From Actinomycetota bacterium (GTDB lineage Bacteria > Desulfobacterota > Deferrimicrobia > Deferrimicrobiales > Deferrimicrobiaceae): 9,208 bases of DNA. The stretch spans positions 1 to 9,208 of the forward strand of contig JAENIX010000044.1 in the NCBI GenBank assembly GCA_016844415.1, given 5' to 3'. The notes below the pieces were generated by a model. The model did not search any database and had not been told where the DNA came from. It saw only the letters and a program-made list of their open reading frames with translations. This document shows, piece after piece, positions 1 through 7,435 of this stretch (positions are counted from its first letter, which is position 1; each line of letters begins with the position of its first letter). Made by a program: the position numbers and the translations under genes.

Positions 1-225
1 AAGCCCGGCCCCATCAAGAAGGGCGGGGACTTGAGGAAAATGATGCAGGACGACCTCGCGGGCGAGTACGGCGCGATCGAGTTCTACAAACAGGTCATCA
101 AGCTGTGCGCGGAAGCCGGGGACAGCACCACCCGTCTCATGATGGAGGGAATCGTCACGCAGGAAGAAGGCCACGCCGACCAGTGGGAGACCATCCTGCA
201 GAAAACGGGGAAGATGCTTCCGTAG
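1..225 (+). CDS. Bacterioferritin-like diiron protein, C-terminal part (5' end outside window)
   Basis: The frame is open from base 1 to the TAG at 223-225 and gives 74 residues, so the start lies upstream of the window. The fragment looks like the last two helices of a ferritin/bacterioferritin four-helix bundle. It opens with a KPGPIKKGGDL segment like the one preceding the third helix of Bfr, then DDLAGEYGAIE, and ends with QEEGHADQWE. By comparison with Bfr, the diiron ligands would be Glu22 of the fragment (LAGEY) and the E-x-x-H pair Glu55/His58. The family oxidises Fe(II) and stores iron, and protects against peroxide. The tail after EEGHADQWE is only about 12 residues, somewhat short for a classical Bfr, so a smaller ferritin-like relative is possible. 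It is convergent with the minus-strand operon and probably unrelated to it functionally, beyond both being iron/redox biology. Confidence 0.8.
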   Translation, partial: KPGPIKKGGDLRKMMQDDLAGEYGAIEFYKQVIKLCAEAGDSTTRLMMEGIVTQEEGHADQWETILQKTGKMLP

Positions 226-296
226 CGCGCTTTAGCGAATCGGTACGTGGGGCATATACAGTCGTCTAAGTACTCCATTCAAGAAATACGTAAACG

Positions 297-437
297 CGGA
301 CTCCGGGCTCGCGGGGGGCTTCCGCTTTCGCTGCGCTCGCGACCTGCGCCCGCTCGCTGCGGATTCCGCTTCGACGCAATCTCTCCCTTCGCTCCATACG
401 CCGCGAAAGCGGAACCCCCCGCTGCGCCCTGCGTCCG
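297..437. repeat. Long imperfect inverted repeat in the convergent intergenic gap
   Basis: The left arm at 311-331 (GCGGGGGGCTTCCGCTTTCGC plus neighbours) pairs with the right arm at 403-422 with a single bulged base. The pairing extends imperfectly outward, with CGGAC at 297-301 facing GTCCG at 433-437. The roughly 70-nt spacer is rich in short GCTGCG/CGCTCGC repeats. It fills most of the 223-bp gap (226-448) between two converging genes, a usual place for REP-like or MITE-like dispersed palindromes and for structured bidirectional terminators. I see no clean T-run after either arm, so I favour a dispersed palindromic repeat over a simple intrinsic terminator. A stop-free frame across it appears to be a by-product of the GC-rich repeat; I see no other gene in this gap. 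Confidence 0.6.
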
Positions 438-448
438 GCCTTTACCTC

Positions 449-1076
449 TTATTTGACGATCCCGCGCTGGAAGGCGAACTTGATCAGCCCCGCACGGGTG
501 CGGATGTCCAGCTTTTCCTGGAAATTAGAGTAATGGGCGATAACCGTTTTTACGCTGATATCGAGAATATTCGCGATTTCCTTGTGGCTGTGCCCTTCCG
601 CGATCAGCTTCAGGACCTGTTTCTCCCTGTCCGTCAGCCTCTCGTAGGGGTCCTCCTCTATCGGATTAGTCCCCTTGCTTAGATAATCCGGAGTACAGGT
701 AGAACTCTCCCCTCGCGACGGCCCGTATAGAGGAAAGCAGGTCGGTCCCCACCGCGTGCTTGAGGATGTATCCGGAGACCCCCGCCTTGATCAGCCGGCT
801 CACGTACTCCCTGTCGTCGTATTGGCTTAAGACGAGGATCTTGATGTTGGGGGCGGTCTTCTTGATCTCCACCGTCGCCTCGAGCCCCCCCAGCCCGGGC
901 ATCGCGATGTCCATCAGCACGATGTCGGGCTTGAGCTTGTGCGCCTTCTGGATGGCGTCCATCCCGTCCGACGCCTCTCCCACCACTTCGACGTCGTCGT
1001 GAAGCGAAAGGATCGCGATGATCCCCTCGCGCAACAGGGCGTGGTCGTCCGCGACAAGGATCTTTATCCTCGACAT
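449..1076 (-). pseudogene. NarL/LuxR-family response regulator, split by a frameshift in the linker
   Basis: The receiver half (1076 down to about 690) is complete. It has the acidic pair Asp10/Asp11, phospho-acceptor Asp56 in LMDIAMPG, Ser84 in LVLSQYDD and Lys106 in YILKHA. It continues through FYLYSG and then stops at a TAA after 136 residues. In the next frame, 688-449 encodes DYLSKGTNPIEEDPYERLTD and a LuxR helix-turn-helix ending FAFQRGIVK before the TAA at 449-451. Read across the junction the protein is about 208 residues. Related regulators are near 215 and have extra residues between YLYSG-like and DYL-like text, so a deletion of roughly 20 or more bases, not a multiple of three, fits. 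The HTH part has no ATG, GTG or TTG start in frame. Two positions usually conserved in these HTHs are changed (GHSHKEIA where N is usual; AHYSN where R is usual), which hints at decay. A sequencing or assembly error cannot be excluded. It follows its kinase gene by 39 bp. Confidence 0.8.
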
Positions 1077-1115
1077 GCCGTCACCCGCGCCTCACCCTGC
1101 TCTCCCCGCACCCGT

Positions 1116-2925
1116 TCATGCCCGAATCGGAACGTACACGCTGATTTTCGTCCCCTTCCCCGGCTCCGATTGGATCGTCAGCTTGCCGTCCAGGAGGGAG
1201 ATCCGCTCCTCCATGCCGAGAAGGCCGAACCCCCCTTGATCCTTTTTCCGCACCGGCTCGAGGACATCCAGCGCGTCGAATCCCTTCCCGTCGTCCTCGA
1301 TCTCCATTCCGATGCCCGACTCCCCGTATGTAACATTTACGAAGACGTTTTGGGCATCCGCGTGCTTGCTGATGTTGATGATGGCCTCCTGGGCGACCCG
1401 GAACATCACGAGCTCGATCTTCGAGTAGTCGAGAATCCCCTGGACTCGCGCCTTCATCTCGTCGCAGCTTCCCGTCGTGTGCAACTCGAAATGGATCCCC
1501 CTCTCCCCGATGTGCTTTTCCAGGACCCACTTGATTGCGGACTCGAGCCCGAGGTCGTCCAGGATGGGGGGCCGCAGGTCCTTGATCATCCGGTGCAGCC
1601 CTTTGAGCATCGACATGCACTGCTCACGGATCTGCTGGAGATGCTTCCGCCTCGGGTCGTCCGGGGGGAACCGCATCAGGACCGAATCGAGCGATATGAG
1701 GATGGCGTTCACGGACTGGCTCGTATCGTCGTGCAGCTCCCGCGCGATCCGCTTCCTCTCGTCCTCCTCTGCGGTGATGATCTCGCGCAGGAGTATCGCA
1801 AGCTTCTCCCGGCTGCGGTTCAGCTCCTTCGTCCTCTCGGCCACCCGGCTCTCCAGCCCGGAGCTGTATTTCTGTACGCTCTCCAGCGATTCCGACAGCT
1901 TCACCCTCATCTCGTCGAAGCTGCGGCTTAAGGTACCTATCTCGTCGCTGGACGACGCCTCGATCGGGTCCTTAAGGTTCCCCCCGGCGATCTTCTGGGT
2001 CGCGTCGATGAGTGAGCGGACCGGCCGGACGATGCTCCGGGACAGGCCGATGGCGAGCAGCAGGGCGGTGATGATGGAAATGACGCTCAAGACCAGGAAG
2101 CCTTTCCGCAGGGTGATGGAGGGCAGGAATATCGTCTCCTGCGGATCCCTCACGATGATCCCCCACGGCGCCGAAGTCAGGGGAGAGAATGCAAGCATGT
2201 CCTTCCCCGTCTGTGTCCCGGGTTGGGTTTCCTTGCACCGGTGGCAGCTGAGCACCGACGTCTTCCGCTCCTGGACCAGTTCGCGCAGAAAACGGTACCT
2301 CTCGGTGCAGGTCAGGATGCGCCTGGGGTCGTTGGAGGCGATGATGACGCCGTGGCCGTCGACCAGCTCTATGTAGGTGTCAGGGCCGATGGGAGTCGTC
2401 TTGATGATCTGGGAGAGGAGGTAGTTCGTCGGATCTATCTCTCCGCCGGCCACCCCGACCACGTCCCCGTCCTTGTTCTTCAGGGTGGGTGGAGGCGTCC
2501 GTATGCACGTCCGAGATTACCGGCTTCAGGTCCTTCAGCGTCCTTCCCACTTCCGGTATGCTCGACAGGTTTATATCCTCCCCTTCCTGGTGGGGATATG
2601 CGATGACGACGCTTCCCTGGAGGTCCGTCAGGAAGATCCGCCCGGTGAAGATCGAATACTCGATGGCCGCCTTGAGGGCCTTCTTCTCGGGTTCCCAGTC
2701 TTTGTCCCTGAAGTCGATCCTGCCGGAAAGGGAGATGTCGTAGAGCCTCTTGAGGTTGTTCTCCAGTATATAGTCGATGTTCTTCCCGATGAGGTTGGCC
2801 AGTGCAAGCCGGTTTTCCAGGGATCGCTTTATGCTTGCGTCGATGCTCAAGTGGCTGATGATCCCGAGGCTGACCAGGATGATGGCCATGTTCAGGATCA
2901 GAAGGAAGATGATCCGCTTTTTCAT
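1116..2925 (-). pseudogene. Membrane sensor histidine kinase (NarL-type, HisKA_3), split by a frameshift in the sensor domain
   Basis: The first frame (ATG at 2925) gives a membrane helix (residues 3-25) and the first half of a Cache-like periplasmic sensor, up to VISDVHTDAST near 2488. It then runs into unrelated Arg/Gly-rich text. The correct frame resumes at about 2486 (TLKNKDGDVVGVAGGEIDP) and is open to the TGA at 1116. This part holds the rest of the sensor with a CHRC motif, a second membrane helix, a HAMP domain, a coiled-coil stretch, the HisKA_3 H-box ARELHDDTSQ (His codon 1731-1733), N-box-like EAIINISKHA, G1 EDDGKGFD and G2 GGFGLLGMEER. Joined, the protein is about 602 residues. 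The junction lacks the few residues usual between DxST and PLKNKDG-like text in such sensors, so a small out-of-frame deletion is likely. Restart at GTG 2462 would give a kinase without its first helix and half its sensor. It starts 36 bp after the cytochrome b gene and presumably sensed the redox state or substrate of the operon. Confidence 0.8.
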
Positions 2926-2961
2926 CGTTACCGGCCAATCTATAAGCCTCGGGGCGCCCCG

Positions 2962-3708
2962 TCAACCTGTACCGCTATCCGCGGCCTTCTCTTCCACGCC
3001 GGGCGGGCCATCCCCCAACAGCACGTTCGGCTCCACACCCTCGATCCGCGCGAGCTCCAGCGGGTGCTCCCGCATCATCCGGTCCCTCGAGATGTACCCC
3101 GTGAATATGCTCGTGTCGAGCGGGAAGACATCCGGGCTGAATATCGAGTTGTAGATGTGCCAGATCGCGTTGATGAGGAAGATCAGCAGGGCCTCGTTGG
3201 AATGCAGCACCTTCGCCGCGGGTATGATCTCCCCGGGCAGGATGCGGGTGACCATCGTCGGCAGCCACAGGACGGCCCCGGACACGATCATCAGGAAGCC
3301 GCCGATCAGGATGGTCCAGTACTCGAACTTCTCCATGTAGTCGTACCGGTCGCACCTCGCCGCGTGGTTCTCCAGCCCGAAGTAATACCTGATGTTGTGG
3401 ATGGAGGCGACCAGGTCCTCCCGGGTGATGAACATCGACGACTCCCACTTCCTGGAAGCGACCCCGCCGACCGCCACGCCCACGTGGAGGAGGATCTCGA
3501 AGGTGAAGAAGAGTCCCATGTACCGGTGCACCAGCCGGACGTTGTCGATCCCGCCCATCTTCAGGATGAACCACTGGGCGGAGTCGACGTGCCAGAACCT
3601 CTGGCACAGGCCGGTGGCGAACAGCACCACTGAGCTCAGGATGATCATCCAGTGTTCGGCGATGCGGAATGTGCTGAACCTCCGGATCTTCGTTTTTCCG
3701 TCTTTCAT
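2962..3708 (-). CDS. Di-haem cytochrome b membrane subunit (FdnI/HyaC-like cytochrome b family)
   Basis: This is an integral membrane cytochrome b of the bacterial cytb561/Ni-hydrogenase/formate dehydrogenase gamma type. It exchanges electrons between periplasmic redox partners and menaquinone. From the ATG at 3708 (248 residues), four hydrophobic segments carry candidate haem-ligand histidines: His19 (IAEHW), His61 (LVHRYMG), His75 (ILLHVG), His169 (KVLHSNEA) and His184 (AIWHIYN). KFEYW precedes the third helix. The C-terminal 60 or so residues are polar and cytoplasmic or periplasmic. An in-frame ATG at 3756 would add 16 residues and overlap the upstream gene by 17 bp, but it has no Shine-Dalgarno, whereas GGAG lies 11 nt before 3708, so I prefer the shorter form. 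It follows the 13-haem cytochrome gene directly, as HmcE- and Cbc-type cytochrome b subunits sit with multihaem partners. The family is clear; the partner assignment is inference. Confidence 0.88.
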   Translation of the reverse strand: MKDGKTKIRRFSTFRIAEHWMIILSSVVLFATGLCQRFWHVDSAQWFILKMGGIDNVRLVHRYMGLFFTFEILLHVGVAVGGVASRKWESSMFITREDLVASIHNIRYYFGLENHAARCDRYDYMEKFEYWTILIGGFLMIVSGAVLWLPTMVTRILPGEIIPAAKVLHSNEALLIFLINAIWHIYNSIFSPDVFPLDTSIFTGYISRDRMMREHPLELARIEGVEPNVLLGDGPPGVEEKAADSGTG

Positions 3709-3739
3709 GACCGTGTCCACTCCATGGGGCGCCCTCGCC

Positions 3740-5188
3740 TCAACGGTTGACGGCATATCGCCAGATATGCAGGAAGATCTGCAGGAGCAGCCCGAGCCCC
3801 ATTATCGGGATGAAGATCTTGTAGGCGGTGCTCACTATGAAGATCAGGGGGAACTTCGACAGCGACGGCTTGTAGTGGGAAAGCCAGGCGTTCGGGAAGT
3901 TCTCGTTGGTGTCCTTGTGGCACTTCTGGCACCGCTTGAGGAGGTTCGCCTTCACGTTGGCGGGATCTGAGCTGACCGAGCTCATGATGTTGTGGGTCCC
4001 GTGGCAGTCCGTGCAGACGGCTATCGGTCTCGCCGGCTTGTAGAGCTGTTCCCTCTGTTTCCTGTACAGCCCAAGCGTGACCCCGTGGAAATCCGTGAGA
4101 TAGGCGTTCAGCACCTCGGTCGACAGCCCGTACTTGCTGACGACCGCCGGGTTCGCGTGGCAGTTCCCGCAGATCTGGGGGATCCTCTCGTGGTACTCCA
4201 GGGTGAGCGGGTTCTCGATGTCGTGCGCCGTGTGGCAGTCGATGCAGATCGGAACGTCCGTGTTCTGCTCGTTGAAGAGGGCGCTTCCGTGGACGCTCTT
4301 GGCGTACACGGCGAAAACCTCCTCGTGGCACTTCCTGCATTTGTGTGTGGTGAGCACCCTCCCCTTCACCCCGCGCGACATGTGGGGGATCTGGTGGGAC
4401 CCGTGGCAGTCGTTGCAGACCGGCGCGTTGAGATTTCCCTGGCTCAGGATGGTGTTGTGGACGCTGTCTAGCGTCTTCGTGTACTTGTCGAAATGGCACC
4501 GCCGGCAGCTCTCCGAGGAGGCGATGGTGTAGTCCCGCCGGCTGCGGAAGTTCCTCTTCGGGTGCTCATCCGACGAGAAGCCGTAGTGGCAATCAGAGCA
4601 GCGCAGCTTGTCGTGGGCGTTCCCTTCGGAGAAGGAATACGACACGTTCAGGGAGATCTTGTCCCCGTTCCGGCAGGTCATAGTCATCTTTTGCCGGTGG
4701 CACTTCATGCAGTATTCGGTTTCGCTCCGGATGATCCGTCCTCCCGCGACGGGCGTCACCGAGTGGGCGTCGTGGCAGTCGGTGCAGACCGGCGAGGCGC
4801 CTTCCCTCTCCTTGGTGAGCAGGTCGGCATGGACCGATTTCGACTTTATCTGGTCGGGCGTGTGGCAGCCGCGGCAGACTGCGGACGACCTCACCCGGTA
4901 CTGCGCCTTGTTCCGGAAATTCCTGGAGGGATGGTGGTCGGTGGAGAAATCGGTGTGGCACCGGGAACAGCTTAAGACGCTGTGAACCGAGAGACGGTAC
5001 TTCGCCGGGTTGACGTACGCTTCCACGGATTCTTCGTTCTGGAACTTGTAGGCGATGCCTTTTTTGCCGTGGCACTGCAGGCACTTGATCGATTCTATGG
5101 AAAGGTCGACGTCGTCCTTGGCGTGGCCGGCCGCGGGGAATCCCGCGGCCAGCAGGAGGAAGGCAATTACGGCAAACCATCGCTTCAT
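3740..5188 (-). CDS. 13-haem c-type cytochrome, signal peptide plus C-terminal membrane anchor
   Basis: The 482-residue protein has a signal peptide (KRWFAVIAFLLLAAG, cleavage near AGHA-KDD), thirteen CXXCH sites and a C-terminal hydrophobic helix (about 446-474) that would hold it in the inner membrane facing the periplasm. Haem sites begin at residues 36, 74, 105, 135, 160, 197, 228, 258, 284, 315, 340, 392 and 420. Recurring SVH tripeptides (68-70, 118-120, 242-244, 298-300) probably supply distal ligands. Internal repeats are plain: CSRCHTDFSTDHHPSRNF at 74 resembles CSDCHYGFSSDEHPKRNF at 197, and units of the form CxxCH-SVH-PxCxDCH recur three to four times. The ATG follows the stop of the NrfD gene with no gap, and GGAGGA lies 10 nt upstream. 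It would pass electrons between the membrane subunits and soluble or outer-membrane cytochromes, comparable in role to HmcA or Cbc cytochromes. The sequence does not tell the direction of flow. Confidence 0.95.
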   Translation of the reverse strand: MKRWFAVIAFLLLAAGFPAAGHAKDDVDLSIESIKCLQCHGKKGIAYKFQNEESVEAYVNPAKYRLSVHSVLSCSRCHTDFSTDHHPSRNFRNKAQYRVRSSAVCRGCHTPDQIKSKSVHADLLTKEREGASPVCTDCHDAHSVTPVAGGRIIRSETEYCMKCHRQKMTMTCRNGDKISLNVSYSFSEGNAHDKLRCSDCHYGFSSDEHPKRNFRSRRDYTIASSESCRRCHFDKYTKTLDSVHNTILSQGNLNAPVCNDCHGSHQIPHMSRGVKGRVLTTHKCRKCHEEVFAVYAKSVHGSALFNEQNTDVPICIDCHTAHDIENPLTLEYHERIPQICGNCHANPAVVSKYGLSTEVLNAYLTDFHGVTLGLYRKQREQLYKPARPIAVCTDCHGTHNIMSSVSSDPANVKANLLKRCQKCHKDTNENFPNAWLSHYKPSLSKFPLIFIVSTAYKIFIPIMGLGLLLQIFLHIWRYAVNR

Positions 5189-6430
5189 CTAATGGTGTTC
5201 CTCCGGATAGTCCGGGTCCTCCCGGAGGACCGGCATCCGGTTCAGTATCCATCGGAACAGCAGGATGTGGAACGTTATAATGGAAAGAACGATCAACGCC
5301 TCCTTCGGCGGCGGCACGATGTCATGGAAGTGGTTCGGCAGATTCCAGTTGAACGTGATGATCGAGAGGTTCAGGCGGTTGAGGATGATCCCGGCGATGG
5401 CATGGAAGGCGCCGAACCGGACGATCCGGGCGCTGTTCTTCTTCACGCCCATGAAAAGAACGATCATGGGGACGAGCACGAACGCCAGTATCTCCAACAT
5501 GAACCAGTAGCCGTACCCCGTGGCCAGGAGCGCCCAGTTGTCGTCGTGGGCAACCCCGATCATCTTCAGCAGGAAGTAGACGAACATGACGATGCTGGCG
5601 GCCTTCCCGAGCCCGACGGTCAGGGGATCGAGGCTGGTGAGAAACGTCGCGTCGGCCCTCTCCCGCAGCCAGCGCGCGCACACCGTGCTGACGGCGATCA
5701 CCATGCAAAGCCCGCCGAAGATGCTGGAGATGAAGTTGAACACCGGCACGAAGGTGGAGTACCAGAGCGGGTGGACCTTCCCCGGGGCGAGAAGGAACAT
5801 CGCCCCCAGCGCGGACTGGTGAAGCGTGGAGAGGATCACGCCGGCGATCGTCATGCCGATCGTGAGCATCACCGCCCATTTGCGGACCCGCCTCGAGCGG
5901 AGCCATTCGAGGATCGCCGGGCTGAACTCCAGCAGCTGGACCGTGAGGTACGTGGCGACGTGCCACGCGACGAGGAACAGGACGGAGGTCGGGCCGAAGG
6001 ATACCGCCATGGGGTAGTAGATCCTCCAGGGTCGGCCGATGTCGATCAGCAGGTAGATTACCGCAAAGAGATACCCCATGAAACCGGTGAGAACGCCGAG
6101 CCGCACCATCGGATGATATTTCTTGTACCCAAGGATGTACACCGCGGTCGCCATTACGTAACCGGTCCCGGAAAGAGGAACGCCGGCGAACAGCCCCCAC
6201 CCGAGCAGGATGCTCCACGGGTATTCGTTCGAGGCGTGCGTGACCGCCGCCAGGCCTTTCCAGAACCGCAGCCCGATCAGCGGAAAGCCGACGCAGAGGA
6301 TGATCATGGCGACGATGTTGAACGGGGTGATGAGCTTTTTCGAATACTCGGCCCAGGACATCCCCATCAGGAGCTTGTCGGTGAACCGGGCGGGGAAGCT
6401 CTCCGCCTTTGCGATGTTCTCGTCGTTCAT
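5189..6430 (-). CDS. NrfD/HybB-family quinone-interacting membrane subunit
   Basis: The 413-residue protein has about ten hydrophobic helices (roughly residues 36-56, 70-100, 109-131, 148-168, 185-213, 231-251, 272-292, 308-328, 339-360 and 377-397). It shows family hallmarks LIDIGRPWR (128-136) and STLHQSALG (201-209). NrfD/PsrC/HybB proteins bind menaquinone or menaquinol within the membrane and carry no cofactor; they pass electrons to or from a bound ferredoxin subunit. The frame is open upstream to 6487, but the ATG at 6430 is chosen because it overlaps the ferredoxin stop as ATGA and has AAGGAGG at 6438-6444, seven bases upstream. That overlap implies translational coupling with the ferredoxin, the usual NrfD partner. 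It ends directly against the 13-haem cytochrome gene. Its length and ten helices fit HybB/DsrP/HmcC-like members better than the eight-helix NrfD/PsrC type. Confidence 0.93.
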   Translation of the reverse strand: MNDENIAKAESFPARFTDKLLMGMSWAEYSKKLITPFNIVAMIILCVGFPLIGLRFWKGLAAVTHASNEYPWSILLGWGLFAGVPLSGTGYVMATAVYILGYKKYHPMVRLGVLTGFMGYLFAVIYLLIDIGRPWRIYYPMAVSFGPTSVLFLVAWHVATYLTVQLLEFSPAILEWLRSRRVRKWAVMLTIGMTIAGVILSTLHQSALGAMFLLAPGKVHPLWYSTFVPVFNFISSIFGGLCMVIAVSTVCARWLRERADATFLTSLDPLTVGLGKAASIVMFVYFLLKMIGVAHDDNWALLATGYGYWFMLEILAFVLVPMIVLFMGVKKNSARIVRFGAFHAIAGIILNRLNLSIITFNWNLPNHFHDIVPPPKEALIVLSIITFHILLFRWILNRMPVLREDPDYPEEHH

Positions 6431-7395
6431 TCCTTGCCCTCCTTGTTCCTTGTTGCGGCGTAACACATCGTCAGCAGCGCCGGCCACATGGTGAGGACCA
6501 GCGGGACGGCGGAGAGGAACCCTTTCGTCTGCTCCACGAGCGGCTTCTCCGGCAGGGCGGCCGGGAAGTCCATCTGCTCGAATGGGACGCCGGAGATGTA
6601 CAGCCAGCTGGTCCCTCCGACTTCATACTCTCCGTAGATGTGTTCCAGGTACCGCTTGGAGTTCTTCTGGATCTTGTTCCTGGCGAGCTTGATCAGGTCG
6701 CTTCGCTTCCCGAAGGTGACGGCTCCCGACGGGCACGCCTCGGCGCACGCGGGGATGCCGCCCTTGATGATCCTCCCGTAGCAGAGCGTGCACTTGACGA
6801 TCTTGGGCTGCAGGGCGCTGTCGTAATCGTAGGCCGGAACATAGAAGGGGCACGCGACCATGCAATACCGGCAGCCGAAGCATACGTCCGCGTTGTAGAG
6901 GACGGACCCCTCGGGAGTTTTCTTGTATGCGTTCACCGGGCAGGCGGACGCGCAGCTGGGCTCGTTGCAGTGGTTGCACTGCACCTTGCGGTACATGGGG
7001 GAGACCGGCGATTTCAGCTCGGAATACCGGTTCACCACCGTGTAGGCGGAAGCGGTGGGCCGCCGCTTCTGCTCGAAGACCGATTTTTCGTCGAAGGGAA
7101 CGGACGGCTCCGGGAGCTTGTTCGCCTGGTTGCACGCCTTTTCGCAGGTGCGGCATCCCACGCACTCGGTAAGGTCCGTGAGCATCCCGCGTCTGTCCGG
7201 CCATCCCGAGAACTTGCCATCTGCGAAGGCCTCGGTGGACGATCCGATCAGCGCGGCGCCCCCCGCCGCCGCCAGGGCCTGAAGCATCTCCCGGCGGCTG
7301 ATGGTTCCCTTATTACCCCCCGATTCGCTCCCCGCCTGCCTGATTTCTTCCGCGCCCTCGCCTTCCGACGGGCGTTTCATCGTGGTCTTTGCCAC
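6427..7395 (-). CDS. Tat-exported four-cluster [4Fe-4S] ferredoxin subunit with C-terminal anchor (HybA/HmcB/DsrO-like)
   Basis: The 322-residue protein begins with a twin-arginine signal (SRREMLQALAAAGGAALIG, residues 33-51) after an unusually long polar N-region of about 30 residues. Sixteen cysteines form four [4Fe-4S] sites in the ferredoxin order: Cys78/81/84/88, Cys140/143/148/152, Cys172/175/178/182 and Cys202/205/217/221. A hydrophobic segment at 293-314 would anchor the C-terminus, as in HybA. The start is GTG at 7395, supported by a strong AGGAGGT five bases upstream; the internal ATG at 7380 would leave the SD too far away. It overlaps the NrfD gene by four bases. The family links a membrane quinone subunit to a periplasmic catalytic or cytochrome subunit. 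No molybdopterin or hydrogenase large subunit is present here, so the partner is probably the multihaem cytochromes. Confidence 0.93.
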   Translation of the reverse strand: MAKTTMKRPSEGEGAEEIRQAGSESGGNKGTISRREMLQALAAAGGAALIGSSTEAFADGKFSGWPDRRGMLTDLTECVGCRTCEKACNQANKLPEPSVPFDEKSVFEQKRRPTASAYTVVNRYSELKSPVSPMYRKVQCNHCNEPSCASACPVNAYKKTPEGSVLYNADVCFGCRYCMVACPFYVPAYDYDSALQPKIVKCTLCYGRIIKGGIPACAEACPSGAVTFGKRSDLIKLARNKIQKNSKRYLEHIYGEYEVGGTSWLYISGVPFEQMDFPAALPEKPLVEQTKGFLSAVPLVLTMWPALLTMCYAATRNKEGKE

Positions 7396-7400
7396 CGAGG

Positions 7401-7407
7401 ACCTCCT
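7401..7407 (-). promoter_or_regulatory. Strong Shine-Dalgarno fixing a GTG start for the ferredoxin gene
   Basis: AGGAGGT on the minus strand lies five bases before GTG at 7395-7393. The alternative ATG fifteen bases further in (7380) would sit about 20 bases from this site, so the GTG is the better start. Confidence 0.75.
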
Positions 7408-7435
7408 GTACCCTGTCGCCAGGTTGATATTGCGG

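Noticed and set aside
247..456. Plus-strand frame of 69 codons in the gap after the ferritin-like gene
   Set aside because: It runs through the GC-rich inverted repeat, and its Arg/Pro/Ala-rich composition reflects the repeat.
670..690. Programmed ribosomal frameshift in the response regulator
   Set aside because: There is a GGGG run, but no stop codon at the slip position or other stimulator, and residues appear to be missing, so deletion is the simpler reading.
939..1931. Plus-strand open frame of 330 codons
   Set aside because: It is opposite the kinase catalytic domains, which are unambiguous; it is a shadow frame.
2473..3633. Plus-strand open frame of 386 codons
   Set aside because: It is opposite cytochrome b and the kinase N-terminus; its charged, Pro/Val/Asp-rich translation has no recognisable motif.
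4982..6463. Long plus-strand open frame (493 codons) opposite the NrfD gene
   Set aside because: The minus strand has a clear ten-helix NrfD protein with a Shine-Dalgarno and coupled start. The plus-strand translation is rich in Asp, Arg, Glu, His and Pro with no domain, typical of the antisense of a GC-rich gene.
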